Counted from the stretch's first letter, positions 1 through 7,834 are shown. The stretch: 17,864 nt of DNA from Eggerthellaceae bacterium (GCA_900754495.1 CAAEDC010000096.1:1-17864), one strand, 5' to 3'. Notes: generated by a model not told the origin, from the sequence alone. Program-made: numbers and translations.

Positions 1-7
1 CCCGACG

Positions 8-40
8 AAAAACGCGCCGCCTCCCGAAGGGAGCGGCGCG
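8..40 (-). terminator. Rho-independent terminator downstream of the aldehyde dehydrogenase
   Basis: Read on the minus strand, an arm of about 12 bp (33-40 plus 29-32 pairing with 13-20 plus 22-25, one bulged base at 21) with a 3-base loop is followed by five T residues (complement of 8-12). It lies about 120 bp past the stop codon of the minus-strand aldehyde dehydrogenase and is the only terminator-like structure there, so it probably ends that transcript. Confidence 0.8.
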
Positions 41-120
41 TCGAGTGCGGGTTCCGCCCTTGCCGAGCGGGCGCGTATCCCCGCCGTGCGGGCGATCAGC
101 CGTTCGGCGGGCAGAGCGGA

Positions 121-170
121 ACTATTCCGCTGCCACCGGAACTATTCCGCGGCTGCCAGGGCTATTCCGC
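121..170. repeat. 20-bp period tandem repeat that copies the aldehyde dehydrogenase stop region
   Basis: The nine bases CTATTCCGC recur at 122, 142 and 162, exactly 20 bp apart, with TGCCA partly shared in the intervening sequence. The copy at 162 contains the real stop codon of the minus-strand gene (GCG GAA TAG). The other two reproduce Ala-Glu-stop downstream. This looks like local tandem duplication of the gene end. Confidence 0.6.
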
Positions 171-1646
171 CGGATAGAAGCCGGAGGGCTCCTCGTTGAG
201 GTTGATCATGATGTTTTTGGTCTGGCAGTAGTGCTCCAGCATGATCTTGTGCGTCTCGCGGCCGATGCCGGACTCCTTGTAGCCGCCGAACGGGGCGCCC
301 GACGGGATCTGGTTGTAGGTGTTCACCCACATGCGGCCGGTGCGCACGCCCTGCGCCACGCGCAGCGCGCGGTTGATGTCGCGGGTCCACACGGCGCCGC
401 CCAGGCCGTAGACCGAGTCGTTGGCCAGCTCGATGACCTCTTCCTCGGTGCTGAACTTCTGCAGCACGGCCACCGGGCCGAAAATCTCCTCCTGCGCCAC
501 CCGGCACTTGTTGTTGGGGATCTCGATGAGCGTGGGCTTGAGGAACGCGCCGTTGGCGCACTCGCCCTCGGTGTAGCGCTCGCCGCCGCAGAGCACCTTG
601 CCGCCCTCCTGCTTGGCGATCTCGACGTACTCGAGGATCTTGTCGGCCTGGCGCTGGTCGATCTGGCTGCCCATCTGGGTGTCGTCCTCCCACGGCATGC
701 CGACCTTTACCTTGTTGAACGCCACGACCGCGTCCTCGACGAACTTGTCGTAGACGTCCTCGTGCACGAAGATGCGGCTGCCAGCACAGCAGACCTGGCC
801 CTGGTTGAACAGGATGCCCAGCTGCACGCCGTCGAGCACCATGTCCCACTTGGCATCCGGGAAGATGATGTTGGCCGACTTGCCGCCCAGCTCCAGCGTG
901 GCGGGGATCAGGCGCTCGGCAGCCGCGCGGGCGACGTCGCGGCCGACCTCGGTGGAGCCGGTGAACGCGAGCTTGCTGATGCGGGGGTTGTCGAGGATGT
1001 ACTGACCCGACTTGCTGCCGCGGCCGGTGACGACGTTGAACACGCCGGCGGGGATGACGTCCTGGGTCAGGCGCGCCAGCTCGAGCACCGACAGGCTCGT
1101 GGTCGATGAGGGCTTGAACACGGTGCAGTCGCCCGCGGCGAGCACGGGAGCGAGCTTCCACGCCGCCATCAGGAACGGGAAGTTCCACGGCACGATCTGG
1201 CCGACGACGCCGATGGGCTCGTGCAGGACGAGCGACATCATATTGCCGGGCAGCATATCGGCCTCGCCCGTGTCGGCGAGCAGGCAGCCGGCGAAGTAGC
1301 GGAAGTGGTCGACGGAGTACGCGACGTCGATGGCGCGCGTCTCGCGGATGGGCTTGCCGTTGTCGAGCGTCTCGATGAGGGCGAAGTGCTCGGCGTTCTC
1401 CTCGATGATGTCGGCGACCTTGTTGAGGATGATGGCGCGCTGGGCCTTGTCGGTCTTGCCCCACGTCTCGAACGCCTTCCAGGCGGCGTCGACCGCGCGA
1501 TCGACGTCTTCCTTGGTCGCGTCGGCGATGGTGGAGAGCTTCTCGCCGTTGGCGGGACAGTAGGCGTCGATGGTGCCGCCGTCGGATGCGTCGACCCACT
1601 CGCCGCCGATATAGAGCTGATAGGATTGCTGGGCAGGATTGTTCAT
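162..1646 (-). CDS. NAD(P)+-dependent aldehyde dehydrogenase
   Basis: A 494-residue cytosolic aldehyde dehydrogenase that oxidises an aldehyde to the carboxylic acid with NAD(P)+. The length is normal for the superfamily. Visible motifs are PWNFP with oxyanion Asn155, the cofactor-binding VFKPSS near 176-181, FTGSTEVGR at 228-236, general base Glu252 in LELGGKSAN, and nucleophile Cys286 in GQVCCAGSR, followed by EEIFGPV and the C-terminal APFGGYKESGIGRE. All catalytic residues are present, so it should be active. The substrate cannot be read from the sequence; the C-terminal HYCQTKN style recalls AldB/AcoD-type acetaldehyde dehydrogenases, which is inference. The start at 1646 is chosen over the ATG at 1670 because AAGGAG lies at 1655-1660, a good distance upstream. 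The gene stands alone with its own terminator and is followed by 120 bp of non-coding DNA. Confidence 0.95.
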   Translation of the reverse strand: MNNPAQQSYQLYIGGEWVDASDGGTIDAYCPANGEKLSTIADATKEDVDRAVDAAWKAFETWGKTDKAQRAIILNKVADIIEENAEHFALIETLDNGKPIRETRAIDVAYSVDHFRYFAGCLLADTGEADMLPGNMMSLVLHEPIGVVGQIVPWNFPFLMAAWKLAPVLAAGDCTVFKPSSTTSLSVLELARLTQDVIPAGVFNVVTGRGSKSGQYILDNPRISKLAFTGSTEVGRDVARAAAERLIPATLELGGKSANIIFPDAKWDMVLDGVQLGILFNQGQVCCAGSRIFVHEDVYDKFVEDAVVAFNKVKVGMPWEDDTQMGSQIDQRQADKILEYVEIAKQEGGKVLCGGERYTEGECANGAFLKPTLIEIPNNKCRVAQEEIFGPVAVLQKFSTEEEVIELANDSVYGLGGAVWTRDINRALRVAQGVRTGRMWVNTYNQIPSGAPFGGYKESGIGRETHKIMLEHYCQTKNIMINLNEEPSGFYPAE

Positions 1647-2150
1647 GGGGAGGGCTCCTTCCGTGCGCATGGCACCCAGGCGGGCGCCTTCTCAGCTGAC
1701 CGCGCCGCTGCGGCATGCGCATCCGTTCCGGGGCTCGCTCGGCGACCCCGCCGGACCCTCACGCCTCCCGGCGCATCATCAGAGTAGCCCCTCCCCTCTC
1801 CCCGCGCGCGGACAATTCGGATTCCGGCGCAATCGCTACGTATGCGGCATCCGCGACGCGTCGCCGATGGAGGGCATGAAGACAGCATCACGTAAGCCGG
1901 CGCAGCGATATCAAGCGCCGCACATCGGCGGACGAGGCTGTTCCCCACAAGCCGTCACGCGAAACGCCGTCAGACGATCCAAGAATCGAAACTCCGCGAA
2001 CAGCCCCTCGTCGGCGGTGGCACAATAGCGAGGGATGCGGCGACGCGCGATGCGTCAACAGTCGATGAGGCGATCGAACGCGGTGACCTCGGCATCACGC
2101 AGCCACAGACGTCCGACCTGAAGGGCTGCTCCCAGCCCGACGTCGCGCGA
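1647..2150. other. Non-coding stretch upstream of the aldehyde dehydrogenase
   Basis: About 500 bp with no convincing gene: the open frames lack ribosome-binding sites and have shadow-like composition. It should contain the aldehyde dehydrogenase promoter, but no clear -10/-35 pair is visible. The only structure seen is a loose inverted repeat, 1928-1943 against 1998-2017 (GACGAGGCTGTTC against GAACAGCCCCTCGTC, two unpaired bases), enclosing a small CGATCCAAGAATCG hairpin. Base composition becomes less GC-rich toward 2150, which marks entry into the island. Confidence 0.4.
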
Positions 2151-2156
2151 TACGCA

Positions 2157-2213
2157 CTATTCTCGCTCTTTTGGCGGTCATCGCTTGGCGTTTCGACAAA
2201 TCTTCCTGAATAG
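2157..2213. repeat. 57-bp palindromic box 1
   Basis: CTATTC at 2157-2162 and GAATAG at 2208-2213 enclose 45 bases. TTTGGC follows CTATTC and GACAAA precedes GAATAG in the shared register. Outer bases are ACGCA on the left and CGCGCG on the right. Confidence 0.7.
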
Positions 2214-2323
2214 CGCGCGTTGGTGACATGCTTTCCCTGCCCCAGAAACGGTCCGTTAGCATAATGCCTGGTCACAGGTGCTGATCGTATTATCATCAGC
2301 ATCATGAGAGCGCTGCATGCGCG

Positions 2324-2380
2324 CTATTCAATGAGTTTTGTCATCCTGCCACCGATTTCGCGCCATTTCGGCTCGTTTAG
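2324..2380. repeat. 57-bp palindromic box 2, right half degenerate
   Basis: CTATTC at 2324-2329 is followed by TTTTGTC in register. The right half has GTTTAG (2375-2380) instead of GAATAG and GCGCCA where the other boxes have GNCAAA, but the span is still exactly 57 bp. It is the weakest of the four boxes. Confidence 0.6.
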
Positions 2381-2440
2381 AGCGTATCAATCTTTCCCGG
2401 CTGTTTGACGAGCATCGCATCTCCCCGATCGTTTGACGCG

Positions 2441-3514
2441 TCACCTCTTGCCCGACGGTCCGAGCGAATCCATATAGCCCGTACGGACAGCCGACGTGAC
2501 CATCCGATGGAGACCCGCCTTCTTTCGTTCGTATCCTTGGGTTCTGATGCGACCGTCCATCCCCAGCGCCGACCTGATCAGACCAGCTACCTTGGTCAGC
2601 AGTCCGCTATCGTAAAACTGCCATTTGGTTATGGACAGATGGAACATCCCCAACCCGGCGAACTCATTCGACCTCAGCGAGTCGTGATGGATTCTGTGCT
2701 CCCCCGAATGGGACCATTCGCCGTGGTAATCTACGTAGACTGCTCTCCCATTCCTTTGGAACACCAGATCGACCTCGGCAAACGGCCGATTGCCCGACAC
2801 AAGCTGCTGCTGGGCTCCATCCGGATCATGCAGCCATCGGGGCAAGTCGATCCTCTGATTCAAGATCGGCTTGGGGAGCGCATGGCCGCCGATCCTCATC
2901 GGCGCACCTAGCAGCAGCGCCGTGGCGCTTTCCATCGGCGATCGGCTCCGTTCCGCGACAAGCTTCAACGCCGCGGCGGCACGCTTGCTGCCTGCCAGCG
3001 ACGATGCATCGCGCAGATACGATGCAAGCCGCTCGCATCCGGTGAGCTGACTCCGTTTGGGCAAGCCGCTCAAACACCCTTCCGAATGCATCGCCGATTC
3101 GGACTCCGTCTCCTCTTCGAACCACGGATCGATGGCATGGATTCCGCATAACTGCATTCCAAACAAGGCGAGCAGAGGAGTGGGAAGGACGGTGCCCATC
3201 TGGAGGAACGTCAGCTTCGGCGAACAGACGTACAAGCCGCCCTCGAGCCTGAGCACCGAATCTGGCGGCAGATTTCCGTAGCGAGAATGAAACGCAACGC
3301 GCTTTCTCGCGTGCCTTGCTTTCTGGGACGAAACGAGGAAATGAAGCGGCTCGCCGAGGAACTCCAAGGACCTTACGGCGTCGACCACGTCCTTGGAAGG
3401 AGCACGGAAGCCGACGTCCTTCCGGGAGATCGAGCCGACGACCTTCGGAACTCCAGGGGTTCCGTACGCGAGCCACAGTCGTGCGGCGGAGTTATGTGAA
3501 AGCGGGGCATCCAT
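2441..3514 (-). CDS. AbiEi-like N-terminal domain fused to a PD-(D/E)xK (DUF559/Vsr-like) nuclease-like domain
   Basis: A 357-residue protein of unknown function. Residues 5-105 resemble the AbiEi antitoxin C-terminal domain found in many actinobacterial proteins: LSHNSAARLW at 5-14, a LHFLVSS strand near 57-63, and the GLYVCSPKLTFLQM block at 93-106. The second half resembles DUF559/Vsr-like restriction folds: SPMES at 192-196 (Glu195), GGHALPKP at 209-216, the strand FAEVDLVF with Asp249, then VDYHGEWSH at 261-269, where related proteins usually have E-Y-x-G (here Asp262), and a final Asp-x-x-Arg-rich helix near 278-281. Catalytic competence is therefore uncertain. No signal peptide or membrane segment is seen. 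The start at 3512-3514 has only a weak AGGG upstream. There is no partner toxin gene; the gene stands alone between two repeat arrays and is visibly less GC-rich than its neighbours, consistent with transfer. Family assignment is by remembered motif pattern only. Confidence 0.7.
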   Translation of the reverse strand: MDAPLSHNSAARLWLAYGTPGVPKVVGSISRKDVGFRAPSKDVVDAVRSLEFLGEPLHFLVSSQKARHARKRVAFHSRYGNLPPDSVLRLEGGLYVCSPKLTFLQMGTVLPTPLLALFGMQLCGIHAIDPWFEEETESESAMHSEGCLSGLPKRSQLTGCERLASYLRDASSLAGSKRAAAALKLVAERSRSPMESATALLLGAPMRIGGHALPKPILNQRIDLPRWLHDPDGAQQQLVSGNRPFAEVDLVFQRNGRAVYVDYHGEWSHSGEHRIHHDSLRSNEFAGLGMFHLSITKWQFYDSGLLTKVAGLIRSALGMDGRIRTQGYERKKAGLHRMVTSAVRTGYMDSLGPSGKR

Positions 3515-3612
3515 GACGCAACCCTATCCCGCGGACCCCTCGGGCGGAACGCGCGGGCGACACGCGGATGCCACATCGATCCACCGCGGATCCCACATGG
3601 GCGCCACGCGCA

Positions 3613-3669
3613 CTATTCGTGCAATTCTGCCAGAGATAGAAGGGACTGCCGTCAAAACGAAGCGAATAG
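3613..3669. repeat. 57-bp palindromic box 3
   Basis: CTATTC at 3613-3618 and GAATAG at 3664-3669 enclose 45 bases. TTCTGCC follows on the left and GTCAAAA precedes on the right, in the common register. Outer bases are GCGCA and AGTGCA. Confidence 0.7.
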
Positions 3670-3779
3670 AGTGCATCGACACCGCATCTTAATCAAGTGA
3701 GAAAAAGCGTTGCGGCTGTGAGCTGGGATTATGCAATTCGCGGCAGATGCATGCCTCCCCGCATGCGCGATTTCGCGCT

Positions 3780-3836
3780 CTATTCGGGTGAATTTGCCGC
3801 TGCCGTGTTCAAATCGCGCCAAACTCACCTGAATAG
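3780..3836. repeat. 57-bp palindromic box 4, best-conserved copy
   Basis: CTATTC at 3780-3785 and GAATAG at 3831-3836 enclose 45 bases. Here complementarity extends through the arms: GCGCTCTATTC..GTGA.TTTG is matched on the other strand at 20 of 22 positions, giving a near-perfect 22-bp inverted repeat. Confidence 0.75.
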
Positions 3837-3842
3837 AGCGCA

Positions 3843-4199
3843 ATGTCGTCTCGGGGAGCCGGCGATCGTCTCGAACCGGAGATACCCACGCGCCTCCACG
3901 AGCCGATCGAAGCCTTTCGACGCCCGTCGATCAACGGCGTCATTCTGCCAGCTGAAGCTGAGCCGCGCCGACCATTCCGCTTGATCCGACACAGCATGAG
4001 GGGAGTTCGAGAGGACTCCAAAAAGGCACAGCAGTCGAAAGGCAGCTGTCGGAAGGCAGCTGTCAGAAGGCAGCTGGCAGGAGGAGGGGCAGCGGCAGGC
4101 ATTGCGCATGGGCGACCAAGCAGGGACGGCAGCAAGCGCGGAACGCGAACGGCCGACCGCGGACGCTCCTCCCACGACGCCCTACCCCCTCAGCGTTTT
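3843..4199. other. Non-coding stretch between the right array and leuA
   Basis: About 360 bp with no supportable gene. It is the 3' side of leuA. The only clear structure is a short tandem repeat at 4039-4080. No strong leuA terminator is visible. A weak candidate reads on the minus strand as ACAGC, a 12-base loop, GCTGT, then a T5 run (complement of about 4021-4025). Confidence 0.35.
4039..4080. repeat. 14-bp tandem repeat, three units
   Basis: Three head-to-tail units, AAGGCAGCTGTCGG, AAGGCAGCTGTCAG and AAGGCAGCTGGCAG, at 4039, 4053 and 4067. Each contains the palindrome CAGCTG. A further decayed unit may continue to about 4097. The repeat lies in the 3' non-coding region of leuA. Confidence 0.75.
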
Positions 4200-5732
4200 C
4201 TACCGCCGATGCTCCAGTTTGTCGTTCAGCAGGCGGTTGAGGGCGTTGAGGTAGGCCTTGGTCGAGGAGACGACGATATCGCCGTCGGAGCCGCGGCCGG
4301 TGTAGACCTCGCCGTCGGGGGCGGTCACGCGGATGGTGACCTCGCCCAGAGCGTCGATGCCGCGCGTGATAGACTGCACCGAGAACTCGGTCAGATCGTT
4401 TTCCACCTGCACGATATGATTGACCGCCTTGCACATGGCGTCGATCGGGCCGGTGCCGTACTCGCAGGCCGTCACCACCTGGTCGGCCTGGTTGCGCAGC
4501 GTCACCGTCGCCGTCGGCGTGAGCGGGAATCCGCAGCTGATCTGGACGCCCTCGAGCGTGTAGATGGCGCTGACGTTGCGATCGCGCTCGTTGATCAGGC
4601 TCTCGAGGTCCTCGTCGTAGACTTCCTTCTTCTTGTCGGCCAGATTGAGGAACGCCTCGTAGATCTCGTCGAGGTCCCCTCCCTCGAACTCGTAGCCGAG
4701 CTCCTCCAGGCGATGTTTGAGCGCCGCATGGCCGCTGCGCGCGGTCAGCACGATCTGGCTTTGGCCGGCGCCGACCTCGGCCGGATCGATGATCTCGTAG
4801 GTGTCGCGCTTCTTAAGCACGCCGTCCTGGTGGATGCCCGACGAATGCGCGAACGCGTTGGCACCGACGATGGCCTTGTTGGCCTGCACGCCCATGCCGG
4901 TGATGGAGGTGAGCAGGCGGCTCGCCTTCATGAACTCGCGCGTGTTGATGTCGGTGTGCGCGTCGAGCTCGTCGCCGTGCATGCGGATCGCCATGACGAC
5001 CTCCTCCATGGCGGTGTTGCCCGCGCGCTCGCCGAGGCCGTTGATCGTGCATTCGACCTGCGTCGCGCCGTTGCGCACGCCCGCGAGCGAGAGCGCCGTC
5101 GCCATGCCGAGGTCGTTGTGGCAGTGCACCGACAACGTGACGTTCTCGATGCCGTCGACGTTGTCCATCAGGTACTTGATGCGGCGGCCGAACTCGTCGG
5201 GCATCGAATAGCCGGTCGTGTCGGGGATGTTGACGACGGTGGCGCCGTTGTCGACGGCGCACTGGATGACACGCACGAGGAAATCGTAGTCGGAGCGTCC
5301 GGCGTCCTCGGCGTAGAACTGCACGTCGTCGCAGAACCTCTTCGCGTACGCGACGCAATGCGCGGCGCGCTCGAGGCACTCCTCCTCGGTCATGCGCAGC
5401 TTGTCGCGCAGGTGGCTCGGCGACACGCCCAGTCCGGTGTGGATGCGCGGGCGCTTCGCGTAGCGCAGCGCGTCGGCGGCCGCGTCGATGTCCTTCTCGA
5501 CCGCGCGCGTGAGGGCGCACACGGACGCTTTGTCGCCCGCCAGCTCGGCGATGCGGCGCACGCTCTCGAAATCGCCCGGCGAGGAGATGGGGAACCCGGC
5601 CTCGATGACGTCGACGCCCAGGCGAAGCAGCTGGCGCGCCATGACGAGCTTCTCCTCGGTGTTCATGGAGGCGCCCGGCGACTGCTCGCCATCGCGCAGC
5701 GTCGTGTCGAAGATGTTGATCTTGCGCGTCAT
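4200..5732 (-). CDS. leuA: 2-isopropylmalate synthase
   Basis: A 510-residue enzyme condensing acetyl-CoA with 2-oxoisovalerate to give 2-isopropylmalate, the first committed step of leucine synthesis; cytosolic. The N-terminal HMGL-like TIM barrel opens with [13 protein letters not shown] (Arg13, Asp14), carries the metal-binding SVHCHND (His203, His205), NGLGERAGN at 231-239 and HSSGIHQDG at 296-304. The C-terminal regulatory domain, roughly 385-500, is the family's leucine feedback module, so feedback inhibition is expected. Length matches the short bacterial LeuA class. The start at 5732 follows a purine-rich AAAGGGAAG, and conservation begins exactly there; the open frame continues upstream to 6059 but its Arg-rich extension is not family-like. 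No leuB, leuC or leuD lies nearby, so the pathway is split in this genome. Confidence 0.96.
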   Translation of the reverse strand: MTRKINIFDTTLRDGEQSPGASMNTEEKLVMARQLLRLGVDVIEAGFPISSPGDFESVRRIAELAGDKASVCALTRAVEKDIDAAADALRYAKRPRIHTGLGVSPSHLRDKLRMTEEECLERAAHCVAYAKRFCDDVQFYAEDAGRSDYDFLVRVIQCAVDNGATVVNIPDTTGYSMPDEFGRRIKYLMDNVDGIENVTLSVHCHNDLGMATALSLAGVRNGATQVECTINGLGERAGNTAMEEVVMAIRMHGDELDAHTDINTREFMKASRLLTSITGMGVQANKAIVGANAFAHSSGIHQDGVLKKRDTYEIIDPAEVGAGQSQIVLTARSGHAALKHRLEELGYEFEGGDLDEIYEAFLNLADKKKEVYDEDLESLINERDRNVSAIYTLEGVQISCGFPLTPTATVTLRNQADQVVTACEYGTGPIDAMCKAVNHIVQVENDLTEFSVQSITRGIDALGEVTIRVTAPDGEVYTGRGSDGDIVVSSTKAYLNALNRLLNDKLEHRR

Positions 5733-5793
5733 CTGCTTCCCTTTCCGTACTGGGGGACATCCGTTCCAGGTCCGCCATCGCATTTCGTCGACC

Positions 5794-5799
5794 ATCTTA
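5794..5799 (-). promoter_or_regulatory. Possible leuA promoter -10 (TAAGAT)
   Basis: TAAGAT on the minus strand, about 60 bp before the leuA start and downstream of the 5870-5912 hairpin, in the context TTTGCTAAGAT. No good -35 hexamer is seen 16-18 bp upstream, so this is a weak call. Confidence 0.35.
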
Positions 5800-5869
5800 G
5801 CAAACGCCGACGGAAAGGGGCAGGCGACTTGTCCGGCGCGCGTGGTCGGAAATGCCCCGGAAACAAACT

Positions 5870-5912
5870 GCGCCCCGGGGATCGCGCGGTTCGCAGACGA
5901 TCCCCGGGGCGC
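5870..5912 (-). terminator. 15-bp perfect hairpin between serA and leuA, likely terminator
   Basis: GCGCCCCGGGGATCG (5870-5884) pairs perfectly with 5898-5912 around a 13-base loop. On the minus strand it is followed by AGTTTGTTTCC, an interrupted U-tract, so it should end serA transcription before leuA. No leader peptide with a run of leucine codons and no T-box element was recognised, so attenuation of leuA is possible but unsupported. Confidence 0.6.
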
Positions 5913-5960
5913 GTATCTCGATGCCGTTGAAGGGCGGAGCGCGAAACGGCATTCCGTCGA

Positions 5961-6054
5961 TGCCGAGCCTGCGTCGGCGTCCATGCCGAACCCCCGCCGG
6001 CGCCTCTGCCGAGGCCGCGCCGAGCCTGCGTCGGCGCCCCTGCCGAGCCGACGG
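5961..6054. repeat. Degenerate tandem repeat, about 23 bp per unit, downstream of serA
   Basis: Units start with TGCCGAG or TGCCGAA at 5961, 5984, 6007 and about 6041; GCCGAGCCTGCGTCGGC occurs twice, at 5962 and 6019. Each full unit is itself a small hairpin, GCCGA..TCGGC, so the 3' untranslated RNA of serA would carry a row of GC-rich stems. No coding function is supported here. Confidence 0.55.
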
Positions 6055-6165
6055 CCCACCGCCGGAACGGAACCGACGGAGGGCGGCTCGCAGACGCAGA
6101 CGGGCGCCCCTGCGCAACGATCCCGCGGAGTCGAGCAGCGCCTCCCCCGCAGGCCCGCCCGATTC

Positions 6166-7749
6166 CTACAGCTTCACCGACCAGAGGTTCTTCAGATCCG
6201 GCAGCGCCTCGCGCAGCTTGTCGAGCACCTCGTCGGTGACGTCGCCCTCGACGTTCATGTAGACGAGCGCGCACTGCTCCTCGGGCTTGGTGCCGATCTG
6301 CATCGTGGTGATGTTGATGCCCTCCTCGCCGAGGATGGTGCCGATCGTGCCCACGCGGCCCGGCGCGTCGATGTACTCGAAGATGAGCGAGCGCGCGCCT
6401 GGAGCGATGTCCATCTTGTAGCCGAACAGCGAGATCAGCCGCGGCTTCTCGGTCGCGTCGACCATCGTGCAGGCGATCTCGGAGCCGTCGGCGGTCACGC
6501 TCACCGCGGTGGAGTAGCCGCCCGCCTCGCGGCTGCCGGTCGTCTCGACCTTGATGCCGTGGCGCTTGGCGACCGCGGCGGCGTTGACCGGCGTGACCGT
6601 GGTGGTGCTGTGGTAGGTGAGCAGGCCCTTGAGCGTGCCGGCGACGAGCATCGACGGATCGGAGGAGATGAGCCCGCCCTGCAGGTCGACCTTGAGCGAT
6701 TTGGGGACCTCGTGGTCGATCTGGGCCAGCATGCTGCCCATGAGCTCGCAGGCGGGAACGTACGGGCCGACGGCGCTCATGACCTCGGGCGGCAGCGGCG
6801 TGAGGTTGATCGCCGTGGGGACGATCGAACCCTCAAGCCCGGCGGCGACGAACTCGGCGGTCTGCACGCCGGCGCGCTGCTGCGCCTCCTTGGTGGATGC
6901 GCCCAGATGCGGCATGATCAGCGCGTTGTCGAACTCATGCAGGGGGCTGTCCGTGCACGGTTCGTCCTCCCAAACGTCGATGCCCGCGGCGAAGATCTTG
7001 CCGGCGGCGATGAAGTCGGCCAGCGAGTCGATGTTGTAGATGCCGCCGCGCGCGACGTTGACCAGGATGACGCCGTCCTTCATGCGGGAGTACTGCTCGG
7101 GGCCGAACATGCCGATGGTCTCTTTTGTCTTGGGCAGGTGCACCGTGATGAAGTCGGCGATGGGCAGGATCTCGTCGATATCGTCGTAGAGCGTGACGCC
7201 GAGCTGCTCGGCGCGCTCGGGGCTGCAGTACGGGTCGTAGCCGACGAGCTTCATGCCGAAGGCGCGGGCGCGCTCGGCCACCAAGCCGCCGATGCGGCCC
7301 AGGCCGAAGATCGCGAGCGTCTTCTCGAAGAGCTCGACGCCCATGAACTTGCCGCGCTCCCACTTGTGCGCGTGCATGGAGGCGTTCGCCTGGGCGGTGT
7401 TGCGCGCGCAGGCGAGGAGGAGGCACATGGTCTGCTCGGCGGCGGACACGATGTTCGACGTCGGAGCGTTGCAGACGATCACGCCGCGGTCGGTGGCGGC
7501 GGCCACGTCGACGTTGTCGACGCCCACGCCCGCGCGGCCGATGATCTTGAGGTTCGCGCCCGCCTCGATGACCTCGCGCGTGACCTGGGTGCCCGAGCGC
7601 ACGATGAGGGCGTCGTAGCCGGGGATCGTCTCGATCAGCTGCTCGGGCGTCAGATCGAGCAGCATGTCGACCTGGAAGCCCTTCTCGCGCAAAACCTCGA
7701 TGCCGGCATCCGCCAGCTTGTCGGTGACCAGCACCTTCATCTGATCCAT
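6166..7749 (-). CDS. serA: D-3-phosphoglycerate dehydrogenase (long form with ACT domain)
   Basis: A 527-residue enzyme oxidising 3-phosphoglycerate to 3-phosphohydroxypyruvate with NAD+, the first step of serine synthesis. It is the long type known from Mycobacterium (about 528 residues). Substrate domain 1-95; Rossmann NAD domain 100-285 with GLGRIGG at 149-155; catalytic Arg234 (NVARGG), Glu263 (DVWEDEP) and His281 (PHLGAS); intervening allosteric substrate-binding domain about 320-450; ACT domain from about 453 ([14 protein letters not shown]) to the end. Serine feedback through the ACT domain is the family norm. The start at 7749 is chosen because GAAAGGATT lies 7 bp upstream and conservation starts at MKVLVTD; the ATG at 7803 adds an unrelated leader. 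It is transcribed divergently from gdhA. Confidence 0.96.
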   Translation of the reverse strand: MDQMKVLVTDKLADAGIEVLREKGFQVDMLLDLTPEQLIETIPGYDALIVRSGTQVTREVIEAGANLKIIGRAGVGVDNVDVAAATDRGVIVCNAPTSNIVSAAEQTMCLLLACARNTAQANASMHAHKWERGKFMGVELFEKTLAIFGLGRIGGLVAERARAFGMKLVGYDPYCSPERAEQLGVTLYDDIDEILPIADFITVHLPKTKETIGMFGPEQYSRMKDGVILVNVARGGIYNIDSLADFIAAGKIFAAGIDVWEDEPCTDSPLHEFDNALIMPHLGASTKEAQQRAGVQTAEFVAAGLEGSIVPTAINLTPLPPEVMSAVGPYVPACELMGSMLAQIDHEVPKSLKVDLQGGLISSDPSMLVAGTLKGLLTYHSTTTVTPVNAAAVAKRHGIKVETTGSREAGGYSTAVSVTADGSEIACTMVDATEKPRLISLFGYKMDIAPGARSLIFEYIDAPGRVGTIGTILGEEGINITTMQIGTKPEEQCALVYMNVEGDVTDEVLDKLREALPDLKNLWSVKL

Positions 7750-7834
7750 TGTGGAATCCTTTCGCCCAAGCACCGCGTGAAGCGCGCCCTGCGCGGATAT
7801 CATCCGCGCGACGTGCGCCTTCCCTTCCCCACGG

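Larger units (their letters stand above)
2157..2380 (+). repeat. Left 224-bp repeat array: two 57-bp palindromic boxes with a central core
   Basis: Box 1 (2157-2213) and box 2 (2324-2380) start exactly 167 bp apart and are separated by 110 bp. The centre of the spacer holds a core beginning GCATAATGCC at 2259 and running through TCACAG to 2281. The same layout, with 18 of 23 core bases identical, occurs in reverse orientation at 3613-3836, so the two arrays form a degenerate long inverted repeat around the gene at 2441-3514. Each half-box is CTATTC, 7 bases, then TTTG, one base, C, preceded by CGC(A/T/G). Base identity outside these positions is low while the spacing is exact. Confidence 0.75.
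3613..3836 (-). repeat. Right 224-bp repeat array, inverted relative to the left one
   Basis: Box 3 (3613-3669) and box 4 (3780-3836) start exactly 167 bp apart, as in the left array. Read on the minus strand, the central core begins GCATAATCCC at 3734 and runs through TCACAG to 3712, in the same register as the left core counted from the outer box. It lies upstream of the nuclease-like gene, with box 3 ending outward from about 98 bp before its start codon. The CATAAT of the core could alternatively serve as a -10 element reading toward the gene, but no matching -35 is visible. Confidence 0.75.

Noticed and set aside
1970..2305. A 111-codon minus-strand open frame in the left intergenic region
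   Set aside because: It overlaps box 1 and the array core, has no ribosome-binding site, and shows no recognisable protein character.
2403..2438. Direct repeat GTTTGACG at 2403 and 2431 beside the nuclease-like gene
   Set aside because: It resembles the inner TTTGNC part of the boxes, but the CTATTC part is missing or poor at the expected distance, so it is not counted as a further box.
2157..3836. CRISPR array suggested by repeats at fixed spacing
   Set aside because: Only four palindromic boxes in two pairs around a gene, with 110-bp spacers that share a core; there is no short direct repeat series and no cas gene.
3843..5930. A plus-strand open frame of 695 codons over leuA
   Set aside because: Antisense shadow of leuA with low-information composition; the leuA reading explains the sequence completely.
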